From NCBI GenBank assembly GCA_019638025.1, contig JAHBUO010000014.1, positions 1 through 46,378 of the forward strand: a stretch of 46,378 nucleotides of DNA, written 5' to 3'. This document shows positions 33,263-41,438 of this stretch, in pieces (position 1 is the stretch's first letter; each line of letters begins with the position of its first letter). Source of the stretch: Ignavibacteriaceae bacterium (GTDB lineage: Bacteria > Bacteroidota > Ignavibacteria > Ignavibacteriales > Ignavibacteriaceae). Position numbers and translations under genes: made by a program. The notes beneath the pieces are model-generated. The model was not told the DNA's origin. It did not search any database and saw only the letters and a program-made list of their open reading frames with translations.

Positions 33263-35107
33263 ATGCACAGTTTAGAAAAGCTAAGAAACATTGCTATCAT
33301 AGCACACGTCGATCATGGAAAAACAACACTTGTCGATCATATATTAAAACAAACAGGAGCATTCAGAGCTAATCAGCAAGTTGAAAAAAGAATAATGGAT
33401 TCAAATGATCTCGAAAGAGAAAGAGGGATTACAATTCTTGCAAAGAATTTAAGTGTAACTTATGATGGTTATAAAATTAATGTTATTGATACTCCCGGTC
33501 ATGCTGATTTCGGCGGTGAAGTTGAAAGAACATTAAAAATGGTTGATGGAGTTCTTTTGTTGGTCGATGCAGCTGAAGGCCCACTCCCTCAAACAAAATT
33601 TGTACTAAAAAAATCACTTGAGCTGGGACTCAAACCGATAGTGGTAATCAATAAAATTGATAGAAAAGATGCCCGCGCTAATGAAGTGTTGGATGAAGTT
33701 TTTGATTTATTTGTAGCGCTTGGAGCTACAGACGACCAACTCGATTTCCCTTATGTTTTTGCAATTGCAAAACAGGGAATTGCTAAAAGTAGTCTTGATG
33801 AAGAAAGCACAACGCTCAAACCATTATTAGATATTATCATAAAACATATTCCGATGCCTTCTGCTAATCCAAATGAACCATTTCAAATGCTGATTTCTTC
33901 GATTGATTACAATGATTATCTCGGAAGAATTGGGATTGGTAAGATTCATAACGGAAGCATTAAGGTTGGTGAACAGATTGTTCACATTTCTCGTGAAGGA
34001 GAGAAAGTTAATGCTAAGGTGACCAAACTATACGAGTTTGAAAACATTAAGCGAGTTGAGATTAATGATGCCGGTGCGGGTGATATTGTAGCCATAGCCG
34101 GTTTAGAAGATGTAGATATAGGTGATACTCTCGCAGATCCACAAAAACCAGAACAGTTACCGGCATTAGCTGTTGAAGAACCAAGAATAACGATGAACTT
34201 CATGGTTAATACATCACCATTTGCTGGAATAGAAGGTAAATATGTAACAACAAGAAATCTTAGTGAAAGACTCTCCAAAGAGCTAAAAACTAATGTGAGT
34301 CTTCGCGTTGAAATTACTGATTCTCCTGATGTGTTTAAAGTAAGTGGAAGAGGGGAACTTCATCTTGCCATTCTTATTGAAAACATGCGACGAGAAGGTT
34401 ATGAACTTATGGTTAGTAAACCTGAAGTTATACAGAAAAAGATTTTGGGTGTTATGTCAGAACCAATCGAACATGTTATAATAGATGTACCTGAAGAATT
34501 TGTGGGGATAGTAATTGAAAAATTAGGCAAGCGAAAAGCTGAAATGAAGAATATGCTTACCTTCAATGAGAATACACGAATTGAGTTTTTTGTCCCATCG
34601 AGAGGGCTAATAGGATACCGTTCTGAATTTATGACTGATACAAGAGGAACCGGAATACTTCATCATAATTTCCACGGTTATGAACCCTATAAGGGGGATA
34701 TAGTCCAGAGAGTAAGGGGAGCATTAGTCGCAATGGAACCAGGGATAGCTTCTTCTTATGCAATGTGGAAGCTGCAAGAACGATCAGTCTTCTTTATAGA
34801 TAATGCCACTAAGGTTTATGAGGGAATGGTTGTGGGTGAAAATTCACGTTCTAATGACATGATTGTTAATGTGACAAAAACTAAACAATTGACCAACATG
34901 AGAGCTTCGGGCGCTGATGAAGCAATTAGGCTTGAACCACCAAAAATAATGACACTCGAGCAAGCGATTGAGTGGATTACCGATGATGAATTTGTTGAAA
35001 TTACTCCTGATTCAATAAGAATTAGGAAAAGATATTTAACTGAGTTAGATAGAAAAAATGCACGTCTTGCACAAAAACAACTTGAGCAAAATAATCAATC
35101 TGTATAA
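33263..35107 (+). CDS. typA: Ribosome-binding GTPase TypA/BipA
   Basis: A 614-residue translational GTPase with normal length. The P-loop is AHVDHGKTTLVDHIL, switch I ends in RERGITI, G3 is DTPGHADFGGEVERT and G4 is NKIDR. EF-Tu domain 2, the EF-G-like domains and the BipA C-terminal domain (FVPSRGLIGYRSEFMTDTRG, GIASSYAMWKLQERSVFFI) follow. It works on the ribosome in stress and ribosome assembly. It lies between the YchF-like gene and pepD on one strand, 12 bases from pepD. Confidence 0.97.
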   Translation: MHSLEKLRNIAIIAHVDHGKTTLVDHILKQTGAFRANQQVEKRIMDSNDLERERGITILAKNLSVTYDGYKINVIDTPGHADFGGEVERTLKMVDGVLLLVDAAEGPLPQTKFVLKKSLELGLKPIVVINKIDRKDARANEVLDEVFDLFVALGATDDQLDFPYVFAIAKQGIAKSSLDEESTTLKPLLDIIIKHIPMPSANPNEPFQMLISSIDYNDYLGRIGIGKIHNGSIKVGEQIVHISREGEKVNAKVTKLYEFENIKRVEINDAGAGDIVAIAGLEDVDIGDTLADPQKPEQLPALAVEEPRITMNFMVNTSPFAGIEGKYVTTRNLSERLSKELKTNVSLRVEITDSPDVFKVSGRGELHLAILIENMRREGYELMVSKPEVIQKKILGVMSEPIEHVIIDVPEEFVGIVIEKLGKRKAEMKNMLTFNENTRIEFFVPSRGLIGYRSEFMTDTRGTGILHHNFHGYEPYKGDIVQRVRGALVAMEPGIASSYAMWKLQERSVFFIDNATKVYEGMVVGENSRSNDMIVNVTKTKQLTNMRASGADEAIRLEPPKIMTLEQAIEWITDDEFVEITPDSIRIRKRYLTELDRKNARLAQKQLEQNNQSV

Positions 35108-35119
35108 ACGAGGTATTTA

Positions 35120-36580
35120 ATGAATAGTAACGTCTTAGAAAATTTGGAACCAAAACTTCTTTGGGAGCAGTTTTATAATATTTCACAAGTTCCAAGACCT
35201 TCAAAAAAGGAAGAAAAAATACTTAATTATCTAATTGACTTTTGCAAAAAGAATGGTGTTGAATATAACCAAGATTCAACCGGAAATCTTCTCTTAAAAA
35301 TTCCGGCATCACCGGGTAAGGAGAAGTCTATTACAGTAGTTCTTCAAGCACATGTCGACATGGTTTGTGAAAAAAACAAAGATACAATTTTTGATTTTGA
35401 TGTCGATGGAATTAAGCTCATTAACGAATCTGGTTGGATTAAAGCTGACGGAACTACACTGGGTGCGGATAACGGAATTGGTGTCGCAGCAGCTTTAGCA
35501 ATAGCTCTCGATAAAGATTCAATTCATGGCCCAGTTGAAATCTTATTAACCGTTGATGAAGAAACCGGTTTAACCGGAGCCAAAACAATATCTTCTGATT
35601 TTGTCTCTGGCAAAGTGCTATTAAATCTTGATTCAGAGGAAGATGGTGCTTTTTATGTCGGTTGTTCCGGTGGTATTGATACTATGGGTGAATTTATTCC
35701 TTCATATGAGACATCATTAAAAGATTTCAGCAGTTATGAACTTTCTATATCTGGATTGAAGGGTGGACACTCTGGTTTAGATATTAATACAGGAAGAGCA
35801 AACGCTATCAAACTTTTTGCAAGAGTATTGAATGGAATTAGAAAATTAGATTTTAGAATTGCCGAAATTAACGGTGGGAGTAAAAGAAACGCTATCCCAC
35901 GCGAAGCAGATGCAACAATTTTGCTAAAGGATGACGAGTATAGTGAAGCTAAAAGAATTATTGAAAAGTATGAAGCAGCTTTTAAACTTGAAAATAAAAA
36001 TGTTGATTCAGATGTAAAAGTTAATTTCAAAAAAATAGATAAAACCTTTGATAAAGCATTTACACGTCAGTTTGGAGAGTGGTTAGTTGATGTCTTGTTA
36101 GGACTTCCACACGGAGTTATTCAGCTGAGTCCGGACATTCCCGGATTAGTTGAAACTTCCACAAATTTAGCTACTGTAGTCTATAATAATGATCGAGTTT
36201 TTGTAGGAACTAGTCAAAGAAGCTCTATTGAGAGTTCAAAAAGATATATCGCTGATTCAGTAAGAGCAGTTTTTGTTCTTGCACATGCTCTAGTAACCAC
36301 GGGAGATGGATATCCGGGGTGGAAACCAGATATGGATTCGCAGGTATTAAAGATTTCCACTGATGTTTATAAGAAACTTTTTGGCTCTACACCCGAAGTA
36401 AAGGCTATTCATGCGGGTCTAGAGTGTGGTTTATTGGGAGCAAAATATCCGGGTATGGATATGATTTCATTTGGACCTACAATTTTGGGTGCGCATTCAC
36501 CTGATGAGAAAGTTGAAATTAAGAGTGTGGAAAAATTCTATTTTCTGCTAAAAGAAATACTTAAGGAATTAGCTCAATAA
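35120..36580 (+). CDS. pepD: Aminoacyl-histidine dipeptidase (M20C)
   Basis: A 486-residue cytosolic di-zinc peptidase. LWEQFYNISQVPRPSKKEEK opens the protein as in PepD, then QAHVDMVCEKN (zinc His/Asp), DGTTLGADNGIGVA (bridging Asp), DEETGLTGA (catalytic Glu) and LKGGHSGLDI. The C-terminal ECGLLGAKYPGMDMISFGP segment is diagnostic for M20C. It cleaves Xaa-His and related dipeptides. GAGG stands before the ATG. Confidence 0.96.
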   Translation: MNSNVLENLEPKLLWEQFYNISQVPRPSKKEEKILNYLIDFCKKNGVEYNQDSTGNLLLKIPASPGKEKSITVVLQAHVDMVCEKNKDTIFDFDVDGIKLINESGWIKADGTTLGADNGIGVAAALAIALDKDSIHGPVEILLTVDEETGLTGAKTISSDFVSGKVLLNLDSEEDGAFYVGCSGGIDTMGEFIPSYETSLKDFSSYELSISGLKGGHSGLDINTGRANAIKLFARVLNGIRKLDFRIAEINGGSKRNAIPREADATILLKDDEYSEAKRIIEKYEAAFKLENKNVDSDVKVNFKKIDKTFDKAFTRQFGEWLVDVLLGLPHGVIQLSPDIPGLVETSTNLATVVYNNDRVFVGTSQRSSIESSKRYIADSVRAVFVLAHALVTTGDGYPGWKPDMDSQVLKISTDVYKKLFGSTPEVKAIHAGLECGLLGAKYPGMDMISFGPTILGAHSPDEKVEIKSVEKFYFLLKEILKELAQ

Positions 36581-36587
36581 TATGATG

Positions 36588-36613
36588 AAGGGATAGATTA
36601 AAATTTATCCCTT
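36588..36613. terminator. Bidirectional terminator between pepD and the SET gene
   Basis: AAGGGATA and TATCCCTT form a perfect 8-bp stem around a 10-base loop. It lies eight bases after pepD, is followed by ATTTTC, and covers the stop codon of the convergent SET gene. Confidence 0.72.
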
Positions 36614-37006
36614 ATTTTCACAATCATTGCAACTGCATGAGGAATAAATTTCTTCGTATCCATAGTCAATTGTAAGTTCTTCATCAATTGCGATATCTCT
36701 CGCTGCAACTAACCATAGAGATGATTCATCTCGGTCGTGAACTTCACAATTATAGCTACAATCATGATTAATGTATTTAATCTTTTCAGTATTATTAGTA
36801 TCTATGTAGGTGTCTCCATTCCAAAAAATGTAGACATTATTTTCTTCATCTTCTCTTCGTTCGCATTCATTACCTGAGATAACTTCACCTTTAATGATTA
36901 ATATCTTTTCACCATCTTTTATTGGAACAGAAGTATAAATCCCTTTACCATGAATTTGTGAGTCTTTAACATAAACATATTTTTCAAAATCATTTTCTAT
37001 ATTCAT
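36605..37006 (-). CDS. Small SET-domain protein
   Basis: A 133-residue protein that is essentially one SET domain. SQIHGKGIYTSVPIKDGEKI (core HGKGIYTS) is SET-N; KYINHDCSYNCEV is the NHxCxPNC-type SAM/substrate motif; EELTIDYGY holds the catalytic Tyr; SCSCNDCENKG is a post-SET zinc cluster. These enzymes methylate lysine side chains on proteins; the substrate here is unknown. No signal peptide. It begins five bases after the exported gene upstream on the same strand, so both are likely cotranscribed. Confidence 0.9.
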   Translation of the reverse strand: MNIENDFEKYVYVKDSQIHGKGIYTSVPIKDGEKILIIKGEVISGNECERREDEENNVYIFWNGDTYIDTNNTEKIKYINHDCSYNCEVHDRDESSLWLVAARDIAIDEELTIDYGYEEIYSSCSCNDCENKG

Positions 37007-37011
37007 TACGA

Positions 37012-37464
37012 TTAATCCGTGTTATAAGCTGCTCTAAGTTTGCGTATACGCAGTAACTCATCGACAATTTTCTGTTGAATTGAGTTATTAGTTATAGGAA
37101 AATAATACTTTACTTCTTCTTCATACTCCTCAATTGTGTATGAAAACCTTTTAATCTCGACATTAGCTTGATTATAATAAACAACCTCTTTTAAGCTATA
37201 GCGATATTCTTCCAGATTTATTAAATACAATGATTTTGTTCTCATTATATTTTTAGACACACCTTCTAAATTAAGAAGTGGACGATGTAACTCGAGAAGC
37301 CAAATCGAAAATCTTGCAGTGTTGATTGTATCCAGTTGTGTTTGGTCGTACCAGACTTTTTGATTCTCATTGATGACTAAAGGTTTCCAAACATGTTTTT
37401 CCTTTTGCGCATTTGCACATATACTAATAAATACTATGAAAAAGGCGAAATAAATTTTGCTCAT
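37012..37464 (-). CDS. Exported protein, surface-adhesin-E-like
   Basis: A 150-residue protein with a signal peptide (cleavage after CANA, residue about 19). The mature part, with HVWKPLVINENQKVWYDQTQ, FSIWLLELHRP and the KSLYLINLEEYRYSLKEVVYYN stretch (core LINLEEYRYSLKEVVYYN), follows the pattern of the Adhesin_E fold: a Trp-containing strand, a YD turn, then a charged Tyr-rich strand. This is my recollection of the pattern and needs a profile search. It is the first gene of a two-gene unit with the SET protein. Confidence 0.68.
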   Translation of the reverse strand: MSKIYFAFFIVFISICANAQKEKHVWKPLVINENQKVWYDQTQLDTINTARFSIWLLELHRPLLNLEGVSKNIMRTKSLYLINLEEYRYSLKEVVYYNQANVEIKRFSYTIEEYEEEVKYYFPITNNSIQQKIVDELLRIRKLRAAYNTD

Positions 37465-37543
37465 AAATCTTTCGTTAATTGATTGACATTTCAGTAATAA
37501 GAGGATAAATTTTAATTGTAAATATATAAATTATGAAGGTTTC

Positions 37544-39220
37544 ATGCGTCCCATTTTAACATTTATTTTTGTTGCGTTAAGCACCACAATTATTAATTCT
37601 CAAATTAATCTTTCATCAGATGAATTAAATTTCCCAATCACTAAAGTAGGTACCCAATCATCGCGAAGTTTCACAGCAAGTAATCTATCTCCATCAGAAA
37701 AAGAATTCCGACTTGAACTACTGACTAATAACAATTTCTCAACTAACGATACAATCATCATCTTACAGCCCGGACAACAAATTCCGGTCACGCTATTATT
37801 TTCTCCTAAACAGAATGTTATTGAAGAAGGCTTTGTAATTTATCAAAGTCTTGACAGTACAGAAGCTTTTGTAGTCAAATTAAAAGGATCAGGTAATCAT
37901 AATGATCTTTATGATTCTTTTACATTTAATCTCTACGATGTTGAATTGAAAACAGCATTAACTAATTATGTAAGTAATCATACCTCTTTAGGTTATAATA
38001 CCGCAAGAGATAAGATGTTTATGGAAATTGACAATAAAAAAGTTAATGGTGGTGGTGCTACTCAGAATACTTTGGAATGTGTATATACAGGCAGATTAGC
38101 AGTGGGGTATACAAATCGTACCGATGCACAAAATAACTATAACTTCAATACAGAACATACTTATCCTCAGAGTATGTTTGGAAGTTCAGACCCTATGTAT
38201 TCAGATTTATTTCATTTGTACCCAACAGATAATACAGCGAATAGTATTAGAGGAAATTATATTTTTGGGGTAGTTTCAACTAGCATCACTTGGAATGTTG
38301 CCGGCAGTAAAAGAGGGACCGGTTGGAATGGAAATATAGTGTTTGAACCACGTGATGTACATAAAGGTAATGTTTCCAGAAGTATGCTATATTTTCAACT
38401 AAGATACCCGCAAAACTATGGTAGTTTTTTGGATACTTCACAAGAGAATATTTTTCGAGTTTGGAATAAAATTGATACTGTTGATAATGCCGAAAGAACA
38501 AGAAACACTGCAATTGCAGCATTGCAAGGTAAGCGTAATCCATTAATTGATCATCCGGAATTTGTTGATAGAATTTTAAGTTTTCGCTCAAATACAAATA
38601 GGACTAAGTTTGCATACTTAAATCTTTTCCCAAGTAAAACTTATTTTGACTCTACTGAAATATCTGATACTTCATATGCTTCAATAAATCTTGTGAATAA
38701 AGGGAGTGCGACTTTAACTATCTCTTCAATCAATATTAATGATTCAAGGTTCAAAGTTTTGAATGTCATAAATAGTATCACTCCGTTTTCCAATCAGAAA
38801 ATTCAGCTGGCGTTTATTCCCGATTCAGTGAGAGAGTATAATGGGGAATTATCAATTCAAACTTCAGTAGGCAATTATGTATATCATGTTAGTGGAATGG
38901 GTAAAGAAAAACCACTATCTGCCCAAAGTGACGCATCAGACCTTCGAGAATTTACTCTTGAAAACAATTATCCAAATCCATTCAATCCCTCAACTGTAAT
39001 TAATTTTTCAATTCCATCAGATGGTGAAGTAATCTTAAAACTTTACGATGTTCTTGGGAATGAACTCGTGACTTTGATAAACGAGTATAAACAAAAAGGG
39101 AAATACAGTTATGATTTTGATGCGAGTAAAACTGGACTAAATCTATCATCAGGGATGTACATTTATCGATTAGCACACTTTGGTAATATATTATCGAAAA
39201 AAATGATTCTTATAAAATGA
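37544..39220 (+). CDS. Secreted endonuclease I with ASH domains and T9SS sorting domain
   Basis: A 558-residue secreted nuclease. A signal peptide (ending INSQ) is followed by an ASH-like beta domain (about 22-115), an Endonuclease I catalytic domain (about 125-345) with the NTEHTYPQS motif and His205, SDLFHLYPTDNTANSIRGN (metal-binding region), a second ASH-like domain (about 350-455), and a type IX secretion C-terminal domain from NYPNPFNPST (residue 475) to the end. It should be exported across the outer membrane and attached to the surface, where it would degrade external DNA or RNA. Its stop overlaps the next ATG by four bases (ATGA). Confidence 0.94.
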   Translation: MRPILTFIFVALSTTIINSQINLSSDELNFPITKVGTQSSRSFTASNLSPSEKEFRLELLTNNNFSTNDTIIILQPGQQIPVTLLFSPKQNVIEEGFVIYQSLDSTEAFVVKLKGSGNHNDLYDSFTFNLYDVELKTALTNYVSNHTSLGYNTARDKMFMEIDNKKVNGGGATQNTLECVYTGRLAVGYTNRTDAQNNYNFNTEHTYPQSMFGSSDPMYSDLFHLYPTDNTANSIRGNYIFGVVSTSITWNVAGSKRGTGWNGNIVFEPRDVHKGNVSRSMLYFQLRYPQNYGSFLDTSQENIFRVWNKIDTVDNAERTRNTAIAALQGKRNPLIDHPEFVDRILSFRSNTNRTKFAYLNLFPSKTYFDSTEISDTSYASINLVNKGSATLTISSININDSRFKVLNVINSITPFSNQKIQLAFIPDSVREYNGELSIQTSVGNYVYHVSGMGKEKPLSAQSDASDLREFTLENNYPNPFNPSTVINFSIPSDGEVILKLYDVLGNELVTLINEYKQKGKYSYDFDASKTGLNLSSGMYIYRLAHFGNILSKKMILIK

Positions 39221-40119
39221 TATTTAGGTATATAACTTTTATTGGATTAATGTTTATGATTAGCAACTTAGGTTATTCACAACTGAATGAGTTATCAGGT
39301 AATATTAATAATTTAATGAAAGATTTCTCAGGTGAGTATTCGATATATTTTGAAGATGTGAATGATTCAAATTTGAGATTTGCTTTGAATGAAAATGAAT
39401 TCTTCCATGCTGCAAGTACCATGAAAACTCCGGTAATGTTAGAAGTACTTAAACAAGCGGAAGAAGGGAAGTTTCAACTTGATGATTCCATCAAAGTAAT
39501 CAATAAATTTAATAGTATTGTTGATGGGAGTGAATACTCACTAGATATCGCTGATGACAGCGGTGAAGACCTTTATTCAGAAATTGAATCTTACAAAACA
39601 ATAAAAGAATTAATTGTCGATATGATTACAAATAGCGGGAATCTTTCGACAAATATTTTGATTAATTTAGTTTCTTCCGCAAGTGTGATGACAACTTTAA
39701 AAGAACACAATATCTCATCACTCAATGTTTTACGGGGTGTTCAAGATTTAAAGGCATTTGATGCAGGACTTAATAATACTTTAACAGCATCTTCATTGGG
39801 GAAATTGTTCTTGCTGGTTGCAAAAAAACAATATGTCTCTGAAACAGTATGTGATAAAGCAATTGAGATTTTATTAATGCAGAATCATAGAAGTGTTATT
39901 CCAAAGTTATTACCTAAAGAGATCAAAGTTGCAAATAAAACAGGCTCAATTACTGGTGTAAATCACGATAGTGGAATCATATATTTGCCAAATGGTGAAA
40001 GTTATGTTTTAGTAATTCTTGGTAAAAATATTGAGGATAAAAAATCAGGAGTAGACAAACAAGCCCAATTATCTAAATTGATTTTTGATAAATATCTAGA
40101 AATGAAAAAAATGAAATAA
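39217..40119 (+). CDS. Class A beta-lactamase-fold serine hydrolase
   Basis: A 300-residue exported protein. A signal peptide ends at SNLGYSQ. The active-site motifs of the class A fold are present: HAASTMKTP (Ser67-x-x-Lys70), the NSGN motif (SDN position) and NKTGSI (KTG). The omega-loop reads RGVQDLKAFDAGLNNTLTA, without the Glu of the usual ExxLN (E166). That favours a PBP-A-type peptidase or other hydrolase over an efficient beta-lactamase, but this is inference. It overlaps the upstream endonuclease gene by four bases. Confidence 0.85.
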   Translation: MIFRYITFIGLMFMISNLGYSQLNELSGNINNLMKDFSGEYSIYFEDVNDSNLRFALNENEFFHAASTMKTPVMLEVLKQAEEGKFQLDDSIKVINKFNSIVDGSEYSLDIADDSGEDLYSEIESYKTIKELIVDMITNSGNLSTNILINLVSSASVMTTLKEHNISSLNVLRGVQDLKAFDAGLNNTLTASSLGKLFLLVAKKQYVSETVCDKAIEILLMQNHRSVIPKLLPKEIKVANKTGSITGVNHDSGIIYLPNGESYVLVILGKNIEDKKSGVDKQAQLSKLIFDKYLEMKKMK

Positions 40120-40148
40120 TCAATCGGTTAGAAACTAACCGATTGATT
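40118..40148. terminator. Bidirectional terminator between the hydrolase and pfkA
   Basis: AATCAATCGGTTAG, loop AAA, CTAACCGATTGATT: a perfect 14-bp stem between two convergent genes. On the minus strand it is followed by ATTTCATTTTTTT; on the plus strand the T-tract is weak. Confidence 0.85.
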
Positions 40149-40157
40149 ACAAAGATT

Positions 40158-41273
40158 TTAATCTCCGAAACAGATTCCAAGATCCCTGGCAGTGTGAACT
40201 GTATCAGAGTCAAGTGGAACAGTCTTCATACGTTGGGAAACCAAATCAAGCGGAACGTATCGAACGTGTGGAGGATCAAGGGCAACCATTATGCCGCTTT
40301 CTCCTTCAGCTAAAGCTCTGACTGCTGCAGAGCCAAATCTCAATGCCAATAATCTATCGAAAGTAGTTGGGCTTCCACCCCTTAAAAGATGACCTAATAT
40401 TACAGTTCTAACTTCTTTATCGGTTAATTCTTGCAAATCTTTTGCTACTTTTTCACCCGCACCACCGAGGCGCTCAGCTTTACCGGCTTCTTTCTCAATG
40501 ACTGAAACCTCACCATCTTTAGGGCGAGCACCTTCAGCAACAACAACGATAGAATAATTTCTTTTTTTGCTCACTTCTTTGTTGATGTGGTCTGCAACTT
40601 TCTTAATGTCATAAGGGATTTCAGGAATTAGTATTACGTCGGCAGAACTTGATATACCTGAATTCATTGCAATCCATCCGGCATATCTTCCCATCACTTC
40701 AACAACCATAATTCGACCATGAGACTGTGCAGTTGAGTGTAATCTATCAATGCTTTCGGTTGCAAATGAAATTGCAGTATCGAATCCGAACGTCATTACT
40801 GTTTTATCAAGGTCGTTGTCAATTGTCTTGGGAACCCCAACAACTTTTAATCCTTTTTGAGCAAATACATTTGCCATCGAAAGTGAACCATCTCCGCCAA
40901 TCGCAATAAGTGCATCGATTTCATGTCGCTTAAACCCGGCAAGAATTTCATCTGTTCTATCAACTTCAACAATATTTCCCTTTGTATCTTTCATTGGGTA
41001 TTTCATTGGGTTTCCACGGTTTGTGGTGCCTAAAATTGTTCCGCCAAGAGCGGTAATATTATTCACAATATCGTGTGTTAAATTTATTAGCCCTGCCCCA
41101 GGAGGATATCTTTCCGGTAGAAAAATTCCATTATATCCATCTCTAATACCGATACATTCCCAACCTCTATTCAAAGCTGAAATTACAGCAGCCTTGATAA
41201 CTGCGTTTAATCCCGGAGCGTCACCACCACCGGTATTTATAGCTATTCTTTTTATTTTTGAAACTTCACTCAT
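40158..41273 (-). CDS. pfkA: 6-phosphofructokinase
   Basis: A 371-residue phosphofructokinase, the committed step of glycolysis. NTGGGDAPGLNAVIKA is the nucleotide loop; AIGGDGSLSMA carries Gly at the position that is Asp in pyrophosphate enzymes, so ATP is the probable donor. PKTIDNDL carries Lys at the following discriminating position, the combination reported for group III ATP-PFKs such as those of actinomycetes. EVMGRYAGWIA and GHLLRGGSPTTFDR complete the fructose-6-phosphate site. The ATG has AGAGGATA before it. Single-gene unit. Confidence 0.96.
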   Translation of the reverse strand: MSEVSKIKRIAINTGGGDAPGLNAVIKAAVISALNRGWECIGIRDGYNGIFLPERYPPGAGLINLTHDIVNNITALGGTILGTTNRGNPMKYPMKDTKGNIVEVDRTDEILAGFKRHEIDALIAIGGDGSLSMANVFAQKGLKVVGVPKTIDNDLDKTVMTFGFDTAISFATESIDRLHSTAQSHGRIMVVEVMGRYAGWIAMNSGISSSADVILIPEIPYDIKKVADHINKEVSKKRNYSIVVVAEGARPKDGEVSVIEKEAGKAERLGGAGEKVAKDLQELTDKEVRTVILGHLLRGGSPTTFDRLLALRFGSAAVRALAEGESGIMVALDPPHVRYVPLDLVSQRMKTVPLDSDTVHTARDLGICFGD

Positions 41274-41438
41274 ATTATCCTCTCTTTTTGAGCCTTTTCA
41301 ATTCTTTTATATTTTCACTCCGTAAAAATAATAACATTTTTGACTGTATCTACACTTCTTCAAAAAAAAATCTATAAAAGTTAAAAAAAATTCTAATATT
41401 TGAATGAATATCAAAATCTTTTTTGGGGATTATAGAAG

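Noticed and set aside
38286..38597. A 103-codon minus-strand ORF inside the endonuclease gene
   Set aside because: It lies opposite the conserved catalytic domain, has biased composition and no plausible start context.
41340..41410. Promoter for the symporter gene from TTGACT and TATAAA
   Set aside because: The spacing between them is about 27 bases, too long for a sigma70-type promoter; no better pair was found.
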